The notes: generated by a model not told the origin, from the letters alone. 38,062 nucleotides of DNA from Actinomycetota bacterium (GCA_018268515.1 JAFDWK010000095.1:1-38062), one strand, 5' to 3'; shown: positions 7,579 through 15,048, counted from the first letter of the stretch. Numbers and translations are program-made.

Positions 7579-8691
7579 GTGGGTCCCGACCTCCTGCTTG
7601 CCGCGTCTACGACGCCCGCCGCTTCGAGCGGCGGCTTCGATCTGCTCGGCACCATCATGTGGCCGTTCAAGGCCCTGGTCGAGGCGATCCTCGTCGCCTG
7701 GCACTGGCTGTTCACCACGCTGGGCATGCAGGGCTCCGCCGGGCTCACCTGGGTGCTGTCGATCGTCGGTCTCGTGCTGGTGATCCGTGCGGCGGTGTTC
7801 CCGCTCTTCGTGCGGCAGATCAAGAGCCAGCGCAAGATGATGGAAATCGCTCCTGAACTGAAGAAAGTTCAGGAGAAGTACAAGGGCAAGCGCGATCAGC
7901 TGAGCCGCGAGGCGATGAGTCGCGAGACCATGGCGCTGTACAAGAAGCACGGCACGACGCCGATGTCGAGCTGTCTTCCGCTGCTCGTGCAGATGCCCTT
8001 CCTGCTCGGCATGTTCTACACGTTGAGTGATGTGAAGAAGCACGCCCTCGCGGGCGAAGGCGGGGTGTGGCTGCTCACGAAGCAGCTGACCAAGCAGTTC
8101 TACGACGCGACACTGTTCGGGGTCGCGCCGCTGCACACCAGCCTCACCGATGCGGTGCAGCAGAAGCCGGCCGGCTGGGAGACCACGGTCGCGATCCTCG
8201 TCGTGCTGGTGATCCTCATGATCGGATCCCAGTTCTTCACCCAGCTGCAGATCATCTCCAAGAACCTGTCGCCGGAGGCCAAGACCGGCCAGGCGTACCA
8301 GATGCAGAAGATCATGCTGTACATCCTGCCGCTGGGCTTCATCTTCTCCGGTCTGTTCTTCCCGCTCGGTGTGGTCATCTACTGGTTCATCAGCAACCTG
8401 TGGACCATGGGGCAGCAGTTCCTCGTGCTGCGTGAGATGCCGACGCCGGGATCCGATGCCGCGAAGGCGCGAGAGGAGCGTCTCGCGCGCAAGGGCAAGG
8501 CGATCAACTCCGAGGGCAAGGTCGTACCCAAGGCGGCCTACGACGCCGAGCAGCAGAAGATGCTGGAGGACGCGGAGCGTCTCCGTGCGCAGCAGCCCAA
8601 GCGGCAGCAGCCGAAGAGCGCCAAGCGGGCGAAGAAGGATCAGGGCAGCAAGCCTCTCGAGAACAAGCCTCAGAGCGGAGACCAGTCATGA
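7579..8691 (+). CDS. yidC: Membrane protein insertase YidC
   Basis: A 370-aa Oxa1/Alb3/YidC insertase that places membrane proteins in the cytoplasmic membrane, alone or with SecYEG. Membrane segments can be seen around residues 40-75 (including LTWVLSIVGLVLVIRAAVFPL), 130-150 (SSCLPLLVQMPFLLGMFYTL), 195-215 (TVAILVVLVILMIGSQFF) and 240-270 (IMLYILPLGFIFSGLFFPLGVVIYWFISNLW). The hydrophilic cytoplasmic loop IKSQRKMMEIAPELKKVQEKYKGK is typical. The C-terminal tail is very basic (RQQPKSAKRAKKDQ), suited to ribosome contact. The start is GTG at 7579 with AAAGGA upstream. Its stop overlaps the jag ATG (ATGA at 8688-8691). There is no signal peptide, as expected of the Gram-positive type. Confidence 0.96.
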   Translation: MGPDLLLAASTTPAASSGGFDLLGTIMWPFKALVEAILVAWHWLFTTLGMQGSAGLTWVLSIVGLVLVIRAAVFPLFVRQIKSQRKMMEIAPELKKVQEKYKGKRDQLSREAMSRETMALYKKHGTTPMSSCLPLLVQMPFLLGMFYTLSDVKKHALAGEGGVWLLTKQLTKQFYDATLFGVAPLHTSLTDAVQQKPAGWETTVAILVVLVILMIGSQFFTQLQIISKNLSPEAKTGQAYQMQKIMLYILPLGFIFSGLFFPLGVVIYWFISNLWTMGQQFLVLREMPTPGSDAAKAREERLARKGKAINSEGKVVPKAAYDAEQQKMLEDAERLRAQQPKRQQPKSAKRAKKDQGSKPLENKPQSGDQS

Positions 8692-9173
8692 CCGATCAGA
8701 GCGTCTCAGAGCCGACCGTCTCCGACCTCGAGCACGAGGGCGATGTTGCCGCGGACTTCATCGAGGGTCTGCTGGACATCGCCGACATCGACGGCGACCT
8801 GACCCTGGACGTCAAGCAGGGGCGTGCCTACGTCTCGGTCGAGGCGGAGGGCGACGCGCTGCGCCTGCTGTCCGCCCCCGAGACCGTGCAGGCGCTGCAG
8901 GAGATCACGCGGCTCGCCGTGCAGAGCAGCACCGGTTCGTTCTCCCGGGTGATCCTCGACGTGGCCGGATCGCGTGACGCGCGCCGTACGCAGCTGGAAC
9001 GCCTGGTCGACTCCGCCATGGCGAAGCTCGATGAGGGTGCCTCACAGGCTTCCCTTCCGTCGATGTCGAGCTATGAGCGCAAGCTCGTGCATGACATCGC
9101 GGCCGAGCGGGGGCTGGTGTCCGAGTCCTACGGCGAGGGGCCGGCGCGCCACACGGTCGTCCGTCGCCGGTGA
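8688..9173 (+). CDS. jag: Jag/KhpB-type R3H-domain RNA-binding protein
   Basis: A 161-aa protein with a KH-like central region and a C-terminal R3H domain. The R3H core is MSSYERKLVHDIAAERGLVSESYGEGPARHTVVRRR (about residues 126-161), with the invariant R-x3-H. KhpB proteins pair with KhpA and bind many RNAs; mutants in other bacteria affect cell shape and division. The gene is coupled to yidC by a 4-bp overlap and ends directly at the parS site that precedes rsmG. The Jag-N domain seen in Firmicutes is absent, as in other actinobacterial versions. Confidence 0.92.
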   Translation: MTDQSVSEPTVSDLEHEGDVAADFIEGLLDIADIDGDLTLDVKQGRAYVSVEAEGDALRLLSAPETVQALQEITRLAVQSSTGSFSRVILDVAGSRDARRTQLERLVDSAMAKLDEGASQASLPSMSSYERKLVHDIAAERGLVSESYGEGPARHTVVRRR

Positions 9174-9189
9174 TGTTTCACGTGAAACA
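9174..9189. promoter_or_regulatory. parS site 1
   Basis: Perfect TGTTTCACGTGAAACA. It starts one base after the jag stop codon, and its last base is the A of the rsmG start codon, so it takes the place of the rsmG ribosome-binding region. Confidence 0.95.
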
Positions 9190-9830
9190 TGACTGAGTCG
9201 GAGTCTCCGGTGGTCGAGCAGGAGCCTGCCGCGGCGCTGACGCTGTTCGGCGATCGGATCGATCTGGCTCGCGCGTTCACCGCGTCGCTCGCCGGGCAGG
9301 GCGAGGAACGGGGACTGATCGGACCGCTCGAGGTCCCTCGGCTCTGGACCCGGCACATCCTGAACAGCGCCGTCGCGGCGCCCTTGTTCCACGGGACCGT
9401 CGCGGATGTCGGATCCGGTGCCGGGCTGCCGGGGATCGTGCTGGCCATCGCGTGCCCGGATGTGCAGTTCACACTCATCGAGCCGATGGAGCGCCGCGTG
9501 GCCTGGCTGGACGAGCAGGTGTCGGCTTTGGGGCTGTCGAACGCGACCGTGGTGAGAGGACGCGCAGAAGAGGTCGGCCTCAGCGCCACCTTCGACATGG
9601 TGACGGCCCGCGCGGTGAGTGCGTTGCGCACGCTCATCCCGTGGACCGCGCCCCTTGTGCGGAACGGGGGAGAGCTCGCCCTGCTCAAGGGTGTCAATGC
9701 TGAGAACGAGATCACCGCGGCCCAGAAGCCGATCCGCAAGTTTCTGCTGAGCGACGTGCGGGTCGAGACTCTCGGCGAGGGCCTGCTGACCGAGACGACG
9801 CGAGTGCTGCGCGCGACGGTTCGCGGCTGA
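9189..9830 (+). CDS. rsmG: 16S rRNA (guanine-527-N7)-methyltransferase RsmG (GidB)
   Basis: A 213-aa SAM-dependent enzyme that methylates G527 in the 530 loop of 16S rRNA. In other bacteria its loss gives low-level streptomycin resistance. LWTRHILNSAVAAPLF is the family's N-terminal signature, VADVGSGAGLPGIVLAIACP is SAM motif I, FTLIEPMERRVAWLDE is motif II, and TARAVSALRTLIPWTAPL is the conserved ARA region. The start ATG at 9189 has no Shine-Dalgarno sequence: the preceding 16 bp are a parS site and the jag stop is only 15 nt upstream. Translation therefore probably depends on re-initiation or coupling from jag, and ParB bound at parS could affect expression. Confidence 0.94.
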   Translation: MTESESPVVEQEPAAALTLFGDRIDLARAFTASLAGQGEERGLIGPLEVPRLWTRHILNSAVAAPLFHGTVADVGSGAGLPGIVLAIACPDVQFTLIEPMERRVAWLDEQVSALGLSNATVVRGRAEEVGLSATFDMVTARAVSALRTLIPWTAPLVRNGGELALLKGVNAENEITAAQKPIRKFLLSDVRVETLGEGLLTETTRVLRATVRG

Positions 9831-9933
9831 GTCCCTCGCGTAGGAGTAGTCGGCGTCGCTGTCTCGATAGTGGCGCCTGGGTTGCCCGACGAGTCTCAAC
9901 AAAAGCTGGTTCCGTAGGCTGTGCCCGGGCTGC

Positions 9934-10010
9934 GGGATGTGGGGTCCACGAATCAGCGGGTTCCTTCCCGCTCCGCGGGCCCCTCCCGATATTCGCGGAC
10001 CCCACATCCC
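9934..10010. repeat. Hairpin repeat element, family H, copy 1
   Basis: The perfect 14-bp arms GGGATGTGGGGTCC (9934-9947) and GGACCCCACATCCC (9997-10010) continue, after one mismatch, into CGAAT/ATTCG. The interior, containing GGGTTCCTTCCCGCTCCGCG, matches the reverse complement of the element at 10772-10830 with few differences, while the outer arms differ in sequence yet remain complementary. Confidence 0.75.
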
Positions 10011-10092
10011 TCCGCCCTCACTCAGAGGCGGCTGGCCGTCTGGTCGGCAGCTCCTGATCCTCTCGATTCGCGTGAGGTGCCTGTCGGTGTGT

Positions 10093-10108
10093 TGTTTCAC
10101 GTGAAACA
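10093..10108. promoter_or_regulatory. parS site 2
   Basis: Perfect 16-bp TGTTTCACGTGAAACA in the rsmG-parA interval. Confidence 0.95.
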
Positions 10109-10487
10109 CGGTTTCGTCGGTCCAGGGCGGTCGGTGTTGGTTACGCGACGCGACGTAAGGATCCGTTCGAATGTCGGCGCGGTCAGGGCTCGGTACGGAC
10201 CACCTCGATGAGGCGGTTTTTCACCTGAATCCCGGCCTCGACGGTCTATCGCCGTGGGTGTGCTCGATGCGACGCGATGTGGCGCGGCGGGTCGAGGGGT
10301 GTCCTGGTCGGACAACAGCGCGTCCGGCGTGGATCGCTCGATCTGGCTGTGCCTCCCGTGCGTGCCCGTGACGGAATGAGGTGGCGGTCTAACAGCGCTT
10401 GGTGCATCGACGTCTACGAGGACGGAACGATAATCCTCGACGCGGTGACGGCATGTGGTGTGACCACCCACCCCATCAGTGAGGCAG

Positions 10488-10503
10488 TGTTTCACGTGAA
10501 ACA
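10488..10503. promoter_or_regulatory. parS site 3
   Basis: Perfect 16-bp TGTTTCACGTGAAACA in the rsmG-parA interval. Confidence 0.95.
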
Positions 10504-10698
10504 TCGAGCACAGCCGGCCTCGATCCAACGCAGTCTCCATAGCCGCGGGGTGCAGGGATGGGAGGGGGATCGACTTAGGTAGCGTCCCTCGCGCGCCGGA
10601 GTGAGCCGGCCGATCCATCACCGCGATACCCCACAGCGGAATGCTTCAAATGTTGGATCGGCGAGGGTCGACTACAGGGTTACACCTGCCGTACGCGA

Positions 10699-10714
10699 CG
10701 TTTCACGTGAAACT
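10699..10714. promoter_or_regulatory. parS site 4 (core perfect)
   Basis: CGTTTCACGTGAAACT: the 14-bp core GTTTCACGTGAAAC is perfect, and both outermost bases differ from the consensus. Confidence 0.88.
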
Positions 10715-10771
10715 CTGACCACGGAGGACGAGTGGCGGGGCTCTGTGTGGGGGAGGGCGCAGGGGTGTCGG

Positions 10772-10830
10772 GGATGGTGAGTATCGGGAGGGACCCGCGC
10801 AGCGGGAGGGTACCCGTTGATTCGCCATCC
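10772..10830. repeat. Hairpin repeat element, family H, copy 2 (inverted relative to copy 1)
   Basis: Outer arms GGATGG (10772-10777) and CCATCC (10825-10830). The interior GGGACCCGCGCAGCGGGAGG leads into GTACCCG, then TTGATTCG. Read on the minus strand, it aligns to 9949-9996 with only a handful of substitutions. A third, partial copy (GGGAGGGTACCC then ATTGCTTC) is at 10870-10889. Confidence 0.7.
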
Positions 10831-10964
10831 TCGACAGCCCGGAGCCCGGGCGTTCGACAGCCTTCCTGTGGGAGGGTACCCATTGCTTCATCGTCCCGGT
10901 CATGCCGGAACCCAACGGATCGCGGAACACGGCCGGAGAATGTCACGTCGTTCTGCGAGCACTA

Positions 10965-10980
10965 TGTTTCACGTGAAACA
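10965..10980. promoter_or_regulatory. parS site 5
   Basis: Perfect 16-bp TGTTTCACGTGAAACA, about 95 bp upstream of the parA start and likely in its promoter region. Confidence 0.95.
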
Positions 10981-11075
10981 TCACCAGGATTCGCCGATGC
11001 GGCGGGGGATTGTCGGCTGCGCAAGTTAGAGTGGAGATTCCGTCGTTCCCCGTCGGAGATCGTCGAAAGGAGTGG

Positions 11076-12002
11076 ATGTTTCACGTGAAACAGTCCTCGA
11101 GCACCTCGACTGCAGACTATGGCGCGGATACTCCACTCGCCCGGGAACTCGCGGATCTGACGGCCCGCCGTAAGGCCTTGGAAGGCGTGAGCGTCGGTTT
11201 CGACGGGCGGACCAGGGTCTTCACGATCTCCAACCAGAAGGGTGGGGTCGGCAAGACGACCACGGCCGTCAATGTCGCCGCGGCGATGGCAGATCTCGGT
11301 GCCAAGGTGCTCGTGATCGACCTGGATCCGCAGGGGAACGCGTCGACGGCGCTGGGGGTGCCCCATACCGCGGATCTGCAGAGCATCTACGACGTGCTGA
11401 TCAGCGATGTGCCGCTCGCGGATGTCGTGCAGGTGAGTCCCGAGTCTCCGGATCTGCTGTGCGCGCCCAGCACCATCCACCTCGCCGGCGCCGAGATCGA
11501 ACTCGTGTCGCAGGTCGCGCGCGAGCATCGGCTGCGCACAGCCCTCAACGACTATCTGGCCGTGCACCCGACGGACATCGTGATCATTGACTGCCCGCCG
11601 TCGCTCGGTCTGCTCACGATCAACGCCTTCACGGCCGCGACCGAGGTGATGATCCCGATCCAGTGCGAGTACTACGCCCTGGAAGGGCTGAGTCAGCTGC
11701 TGGGCAACATCCGGATGATCCAGAAGCATCTGAACCCCGCGCTCACGATGTCGACCATCCTCCTGACGATGTTCGATGGTCGCACTCGCCTTGCGCAACA
11801 GGTCGCGGAGGAGGTGCGAGGACACTTTCCGCACGAGGTGCTCGACACGGTGATCCCGCGTTCGGTGCGCGTTTCGGAGGCGCCGAGCTTCGGCCAGACC
11901 GTCATCGCCTACGACGGGCAGTCGGTGGGCGCCGTCGCCTATCGGGAAGCAGCAGTGGAGATCGCCCGCCGGGCGAGCGACGACAACGAGAAGGGGCACT
12001 GA
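11076..12002 (+). CDS. parA: Chromosome partitioning ATPase ParA (Soj)
   Basis: A 308-aa deviant-Walker ATPase that moves ParB-parS complexes during chromosome segregation. FTISNQKGGVGKTTTAVN holds the deviant Walker A motif KGGVGKTT (residues 55-62, signature Lys present), VLVIDLDPQGN is Walker A', and DIVIIDCPPSLGLLT is Walker B. The ATG at 11076 begins inside a parS site, so residues 1-6 (MFHVKQ) are parS-encoded. AAAGGAG at 11066-11072 is only 3 nt from this ATG. The alternative GTG at 11085 (12 nt spacing) would remove three residues, so the exact start is uncertain. About 45 residues precede the conserved fold. Its stop overlaps the parB start (TGATG at 12000-12004), so the two genes are co-translated. 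Confidence 0.97.
   Translation: MFHVKQSSSTSTADYGADTPLARELADLTARRKALEGVSVGFDGRTRVFTISNQKGGVGKTTTAVNVAAAMADLGAKVLVIDLDPQGNASTALGVPHTADLQSIYDVLISDVPLADVVQVSPESPDLLCAPSTIHLAGAEIELVSQVAREHRLRTALNDYLAVHPTDIVIIDCPPSLGLLTINAFTAATEVMIPIQCEYYALEGLSQLLGNIRMIQKHLNPALTMSTILLTMFDGRTRLAQQVAEEVRGHFPHEVLDTVIPRSVRVSEAPSFGQTVIAYDGQSVGAVAYREAAVEIARRASDDNEKGH
11077..11092. promoter_or_regulatory. parS site 6, overlapping the parA start
   Basis: Perfect TGTTTCACGTGAAACA whose first TG belongs to the parA ATG. ParB bound here would sit directly over the translation start of its own operon. Confidence 0.95.
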
Positions 12003-12985
12003 TGGCCAAACGCACGGGACTCGGCCGGGGGATCGGCGCTCTCATCCCCACATCGGATGCAGCAGAGCGTCCGGTCGACGTGTTCTTCCCCGGTGCGCGG
12101 GCGACCGAGGCGCCATCGGCGCCTGCTCCGGTCGCAGCAACGGTGCCCGAACCGCAGGAGGACCTGGTCGCCGTTCCCGGTGCTCGTCTCATCCGGGTGG
12201 ATCCGCATGACATCGTGCCCAACCCGCGTCAGCCGCGCACGCACTTCAACGAGGATGATCTCGCGGAGCTCGTGCACAGCGTACGGGAGTTCGGCGTGCT
12301 GCAGCCCGTCATCGTGCGCCAGAACGATGACGGCAAATACGAGCTCATCATGGGAGAGCGGCGCACCCGCGCAGCGCGAGAGGCCGGATTGGACTCGATC
12401 CCGGCGATCCTCCGCGACACCGCCGATGAGGACTTGCTGCGCGACGCGCTGCTGGAGAACCTGCACCGTTCTCAGCTGAACCCGCTGGAGGAGGCGTCCG
12501 CCTACCAGCAGCTCCTGGAGGATTTCGGCATCACGCAGGAGGCCCTCGCGACGCGCATCGGACGGTCTCGTCCTCAGGTGAGCAACACCATCCGACTGCT
12601 GCGCCTGCCGGTACCCGTCCAGCAGCGCGTCGCCGCGGGAGTGCTCTCGGCCGGCCACGCGCGCGCGATCCTCTCCCTCGACGATGCGGATCTGATGCAG
12701 CGGCTTGCGGACAAGGTCGTGAACGAGGATCTGTCGGTGCGTGCGACGGAGGAGGCCGCGAAGACGATCGCCGCCGCGGGATCCGTCGCGAAGTCGACGA
12801 AGCCGCAGGCCGGCGCACGGCGCGCCTACCTCGATGATGTCGCCGGCAAGCTCGGGGACCGCCTGAACACGCGCGTGCAGATCGCGCTCGGGGCGAGGAA
12901 AGGTCAGGTCAAGATCGAATTCGCGTCGATCCAGGACCTGAACCGGATCCTGTCGGAGATCGGCCAGGAGGACTTCGGATCCTGA
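12002..12985 (+). CDS. parB: Chromosome partitioning protein ParB (Spo0J), CTPase clamp
   Basis: A 327-aa parS-binding CTPase. MAKRTGLGRGIGALIP at the N-terminus is the conserved ParA-stimulating peptide. IVPNPRQPRTHFNEDDLAELVHSVREFGVLQPVIVR and GERRTRAAREAGLDSIPAIL (the GERRxRA CTP-binding box) form the CTPase domain. ALLENLHRSQLNPLEEASAYQQLLEDFGITQEALATRIGRSRPQVSNTIRLLRLP contains the helix-turn-helix that reads parS. The C-terminal about 45 residues form the dimerisation domain. A flexible Ala/Pro linker (about 20-55) separates the ParA-binding tail from the core. It is coupled to parA, and a strong inverted repeat terminator follows at 13009-13047. Its eight probable targets lie within about 3 kb on either side. 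Confidence 0.98.
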   Translation: MAKRTGLGRGIGALIPTSDAAERPVDVFFPGARATEAPSAPAPVAATVPEPQEDLVAVPGARLIRVDPHDIVPNPRQPRTHFNEDDLAELVHSVREFGVLQPVIVRQNDDGKYELIMGERRTRAAREAGLDSIPAILRDTADEDLLRDALLENLHRSQLNPLEEASAYQQLLEDFGITQEALATRIGRSRPQVSNTIRLLRLPVPVQQRVAAGVLSAGHARAILSLDDADLMQRLADKVVNEDLSVRATEEAAKTIAAAGSVAKSTKPQAGARRAYLDDVAGKLGDRLNTRVQIALGARKGQVKIEFASIQDLNRILSEIGQEDFGS

Positions 12986-13008
12986 GGGCCTGCCCTTTGT
13001 GCGGCACG

Positions 13009-13047
13009 AAGGCCTGGAGAGCCCCGTCGCGGGATCCTCCAGGCCTT
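13009..13047 (+). terminator. Rho-independent-like terminator after parB
   Basis: Perfect 11-bp inverted repeat AAGGCCTGGAG (13009-13019) and CTCCAGGCCTT (13037-13047), with a 17-nt loop and a short T/C-rich tail. It separates the parAB operon from the leaderless gene that begins at 13078. Confidence 0.8.
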
Positions 13048-13065
13048 TCCTCACTCCCCACCGCG

Positions 13066-13071
13066 TAGGCT
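13066..13071 (+). promoter_or_regulatory. -10 box of a leaderless promoter
   Basis: TAGGCT ends 6 nt before the GTG at 13078, the spacing expected when transcription starts at the start codon. No clear -35 is visible. Confidence 0.6.
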
Positions 13072-13077
13072 TGGACG

Positions 13078-13416
13078 GTGAGTGAATCCTCGACGCGCCG
13101 TGCCAGCCTCGAAGTGCTGCGCGCGGAAGCGGCGGACGAGCTGGCGGTCCTCGTGCAGGAGCGGCTGCACGCCGGGGAGGATCCTTGGGACTTCATGGAA
13201 GAGCTCCCCAGCGTCGACGAACTCGTGGTGTTCCTGCTGCGCGCCGACGAGATCGTGGAGAGTGGCGGCGTCCGCCCGGATGAGGCGCGGAACTTCGAGG
13301 TGCTGCGGCGGATCGCGCTGGACTACCCAGAATTGACACCGATCGTCTGGGGGCTGCTGGGTGCGGGGCCCAGGTACCGGCGCTGGGACCTGCTCGCCGA
13401 CGACGTCCGTCCGTGA
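13078..13416 (+). CDS. Conserved small hypothetical protein
   Basis: A 112-aa acidic protein with no recognised domain. It is largely helical by inspection (LEVLRAEAADELAVLVQERL, DFMEELPSVDELVVFLLRADEI, RNFEVLRRIALDYPEL), with a C-terminal WGLLGAGPRYRRWDLLADDV. No transmembrane segment or signal peptide is visible. The start is GTG at 13078 with no Shine-Dalgarno sequence; a TAGGCT -10 box 6 nt upstream indicates a leaderless mRNA. It lies between the parB terminator and a parS site (13428) and runs in the same direction as parAB. Function unknown. Codon use is typical of neighbouring genes, so I regard it as real. Confidence 0.8.
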   Translation: MSESSTRRASLEVLRAEAADELAVLVQERLHAGEDPWDFMEELPSVDELVVFLLRADEIVESGGVRPDEARNFEVLRRIALDYPELTPIVWGLLGAGPRYRRWDLLADDVRP

Positions 13417-13427
13417 GCGCGGCGTCG

Positions 13428-13443
13428 CGTTTCACGTGAAACA
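13428..13443. promoter_or_regulatory. parS site 7
   Basis: CGTTTCACGTGAAACA, 15 of 16 consensus positions, just downstream of the small hypothetical gene. Confidence 0.92.
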
Positions 13444-13504
13444 TCTGGCCTCTGGGGTGCTCGGAGAAGATGCCCACGACGGCCACCACGCGGCCGCAGA
13501 GAAG

Positions 13505-13520
13505 TGTTTCACGTGAAACA
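13505..13520. promoter_or_regulatory. parS site 8
   Basis: Perfect TGTTTCACGTGAAACA in the interval between the small hypothetical gene and trxA (convergent). Confidence 0.95.
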
Positions 13521-13645
13521 TCCGTCCGGGCTTTGCCGCATTCCAGATGCCGTGCATCGGGCGAGCGGCCATACCCGGCAGAAAAGAGCTGCACCGAGCG
13601 GGATCGCGGTCGAAGGATGGCGCCGACGACGCGGTGGGGGAACGA

Positions 13646-13679
13646 CGAAGCCCGCCCTCCTGGGGGAGAGCGGGCTTCG
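13646..13679 (-). terminator. Terminator after trxA
   Basis: Perfect 10-bp inverted repeat CGAAGCCCGC (13646-13655) and GCGGGCTTCG (13670-13679) just downstream of the trxA stop on the minus strand. The symmetrical stem could also stop plus-strand transcription arriving from the parB side. Confidence 0.8.
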
Positions 13680-13697
13680 GAGCAGAGGTCTCGGGGA

Positions 13698-14021
13698 TCA
13701 GCCCAGGAACGCGGCCAGATCCTGCTCGAGCGCGAACTTCGGCTTTGCGCCGATGATCGTGGTCTTGACCTCGCCGCCCTGGAAGACCTTCATCGCCGGG
13801 ATCGACGTGATCTGGTACTTCATGGCGAGATCGGGGTTCTCGTCCACGTTCAGCTTGACGATGGTGATCTTGTCGGCGTGCTCGGACTGGATCTCGTCCA
13901 GGACGGGCGCGACCATACGACACGGGCCGCACCACGCAGCCCAGAAGTCGACCAGAACGGGGCCGTCGGCCTGAAGCACGTCCTGCTCCCAGGTCGCCTG
14001 GCTGGTTGCCTTGGCAGTCAT
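13698..14021 (-). CDS. trxA: Thioredoxin
   Basis: A 107-aa thioredoxin, the cytoplasmic dithiol carrier that reduces protein disulphides and is re-reduced by the adjacent TrxB. The active site is FWAAWCGPCRM (WCGPC), followed by the conserved IVKLNVDENPDLAMKYQITSIPAMKVF with the cis-proline (SIP) and the F.GG turn. ATG at 14021 has AAGGAG 4-5 nt upstream. It follows trxB by 73 bp on the same strand and is closed by the hairpin at 13646-13679. The length and motif order are those of canonical bacterial thioredoxins. Confidence 0.97.
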   Translation of the reverse strand: MTAKATSQATWEQDVLQADGPVLVDFWAAWCGPCRMVAPVLDEIQSEHADKITIVKLNVDENPDLAMKYQITSIPAMKVFQGGEVKTTIIGAKPKFALEQDLAAFLG

Positions 14022-14094
14022 GATTCTCCTTGTTGTGAAAGCGTGAGACGCTCAGAGGCGTCAACAGCGATGAGGACGGATGTGTTCCCGCGGA

Positions 14095-15048
14095 TCAGAC
14101 GAGCGCCGATTCGGCCGCCGATCCGTCCGACAGCGCGGCGAGGAAGTGCTCGACGTCGAGCGCCGCGACCGTGCCGGATCCGGCCGCGGTGACCGCCTGC
14201 CGGTAGGTCGGGTCGATGACGTCGCCCGCGGCGAAGACGCCGGGCACCGAGGTGCGCGACGACCGGCCGTCGACCCAGATGGTGCCCTCGGAGGTCAGAT
14301 CGAGTTTGCCGTGCACGAGGTGCGTGCGCGGGTCGTTGCCGATCGCGATGAACAGTCCGTCCAGGGCGAGGTCCGTGGTGGTGCCGTCGACCGTGTTGCG
14401 CAGCCGCACGCCCGTGGTCGCGTCGTCGCCCAGAACCTCCTCGACAGCGCTGTTCCAGATGAACTCGATCTTGTCGTTCGCGAAGGCGCGCTCCTGCATG
14501 ATCTTGGAGGCGCGGAGCGTGTCCTTGCGGTGGATGACGTACACCTTGGAGGCGAACTTCGTGAGGAACGTGGCCTCCTCCATCGCCGAGTCGCCACCGC
14601 CGACCACGGCGATCGTGCGCTCGCGGAAGAAGAACCCGTCGCAGGTGGCGCACCAGGACACGCCGTGACCGGAGAGGCGCTCCTCGCCGGGGATGCCGAG
14701 CGTGCGGTAGGCGGATCCGGTCGCGTAGATCACAGAGGACGCCTCGAGGACCGTGCCGCTGCCGAGCGTGACCTTCTTGACCTCGCCGCCGAGCTCGAGC
14801 TCGGTGACGTCGTCGTAGAGCACCTCGGTGCCGAACTTCTCGGCCTGCTCCTGCATCTTCGCCATCAGATCCGGACCCTGGATCCCGTCGGGGAACCCGG
14901 GGAAGTTCTCGACCTCGGTGGTCTTCATCAGCTCGCCGCCGACCTCGACCGAGCTCGCGACGAGCACGGGGTTCAGGTTCGCGCGCGCCGCATAGATCGC
15001 GGCGGTGAACCCCGCCGGTCCCGAACCGATGATGATGACCTGTCGCAT
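14095..15048 (-). CDS. trxB: Thioredoxin-disulfide reductase
   Basis: A 317-aa NADPH-dependent flavoprotein that reduces thioredoxin. The FAD dinucleotide-binding motif GSGPAGFTAAIYAARA is at residues 8-23, ENFPGFPDGIQGPDL is characteristic, and the redox-active CATC is at 133-136. VVGGGDSAMEEATFLTKFASKVYVIHRKD forms the NADPH site, and GVFAAGDVIDPTYRQAVTAAGSGTVAALDVEHFL is the C-terminal FAD-binding block. The chosen ATG at 15048 has AGGAGAAGC before it; an upstream in-frame ATG at 15096 would only add 16 poorly conserved residues. It probably forms an operon with trxA. In mycobacteria sigM and its anti-sigma gene lie between murJ and trxB; here a YigZ-family gene stands in that place. Confidence 0.96.
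   Translation of the reverse strand: MRQVIIIGSGPAGFTAAIYAARANLNPVLVASSVEVGGELMKTTEVENFPGFPDGIQGPDLMAKMQEQAEKFGTEVLYDDVTELELGGEVKKVTLGSGTVLEASSVIYATGSAYRTLGIPGEERLSGHGVSWCATCDGFFFRERTIAVVGGGDSAMEEATFLTKFASKVYVIHRKDTLRASKIMQERAFANDKIEFIWNSAVEEVLGDDATTGVRLRNTVDGTTTDLALDGLFIAIGNDPRTHLVHGKLDLTSEGTIWVDGRSSRTSVPGVFAAGDVIDPTYRQAVTAAGSGTVAALDVEHFLAALSDGSAAESALV

Larger units (their letters stand above)
9831..11075. other. Gene-free rsmG-parA interval with parS sites and hairpin repeats
   Basis: About 1.2 kb without a convincing gene. It contains four complete parS sites (10093, 10488, 10699, 10965) and a degenerate one near 10215-10230 (TTTTTCACCTGAATCC, 12 of 16 positions). It also holds two related hairpin elements (9934-10010 and 10772-10830) and a partial third copy (10870-10881). 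Reading frames through the parS sites yield the recurrent peptide MFHVKH/Q, which explains the spurious ORFs here. The stretch probably serves as a ParB-loading platform and as the parAB leader. Confidence 0.7.

Noticed and set aside
10212-10232. Ninth parS site
   Set aside because: Only 12 of 16 positions match and the palindrome is broken; kept as a degenerate relic in the interval description.
10097-10621. Minus-strand frames in the rsmG-parA interval containing MFHVKH
   Set aside because: The recurring MFHVKH/Q is a translation of parS; the rest is low-complexity without a ribosome-binding site or conserved content.
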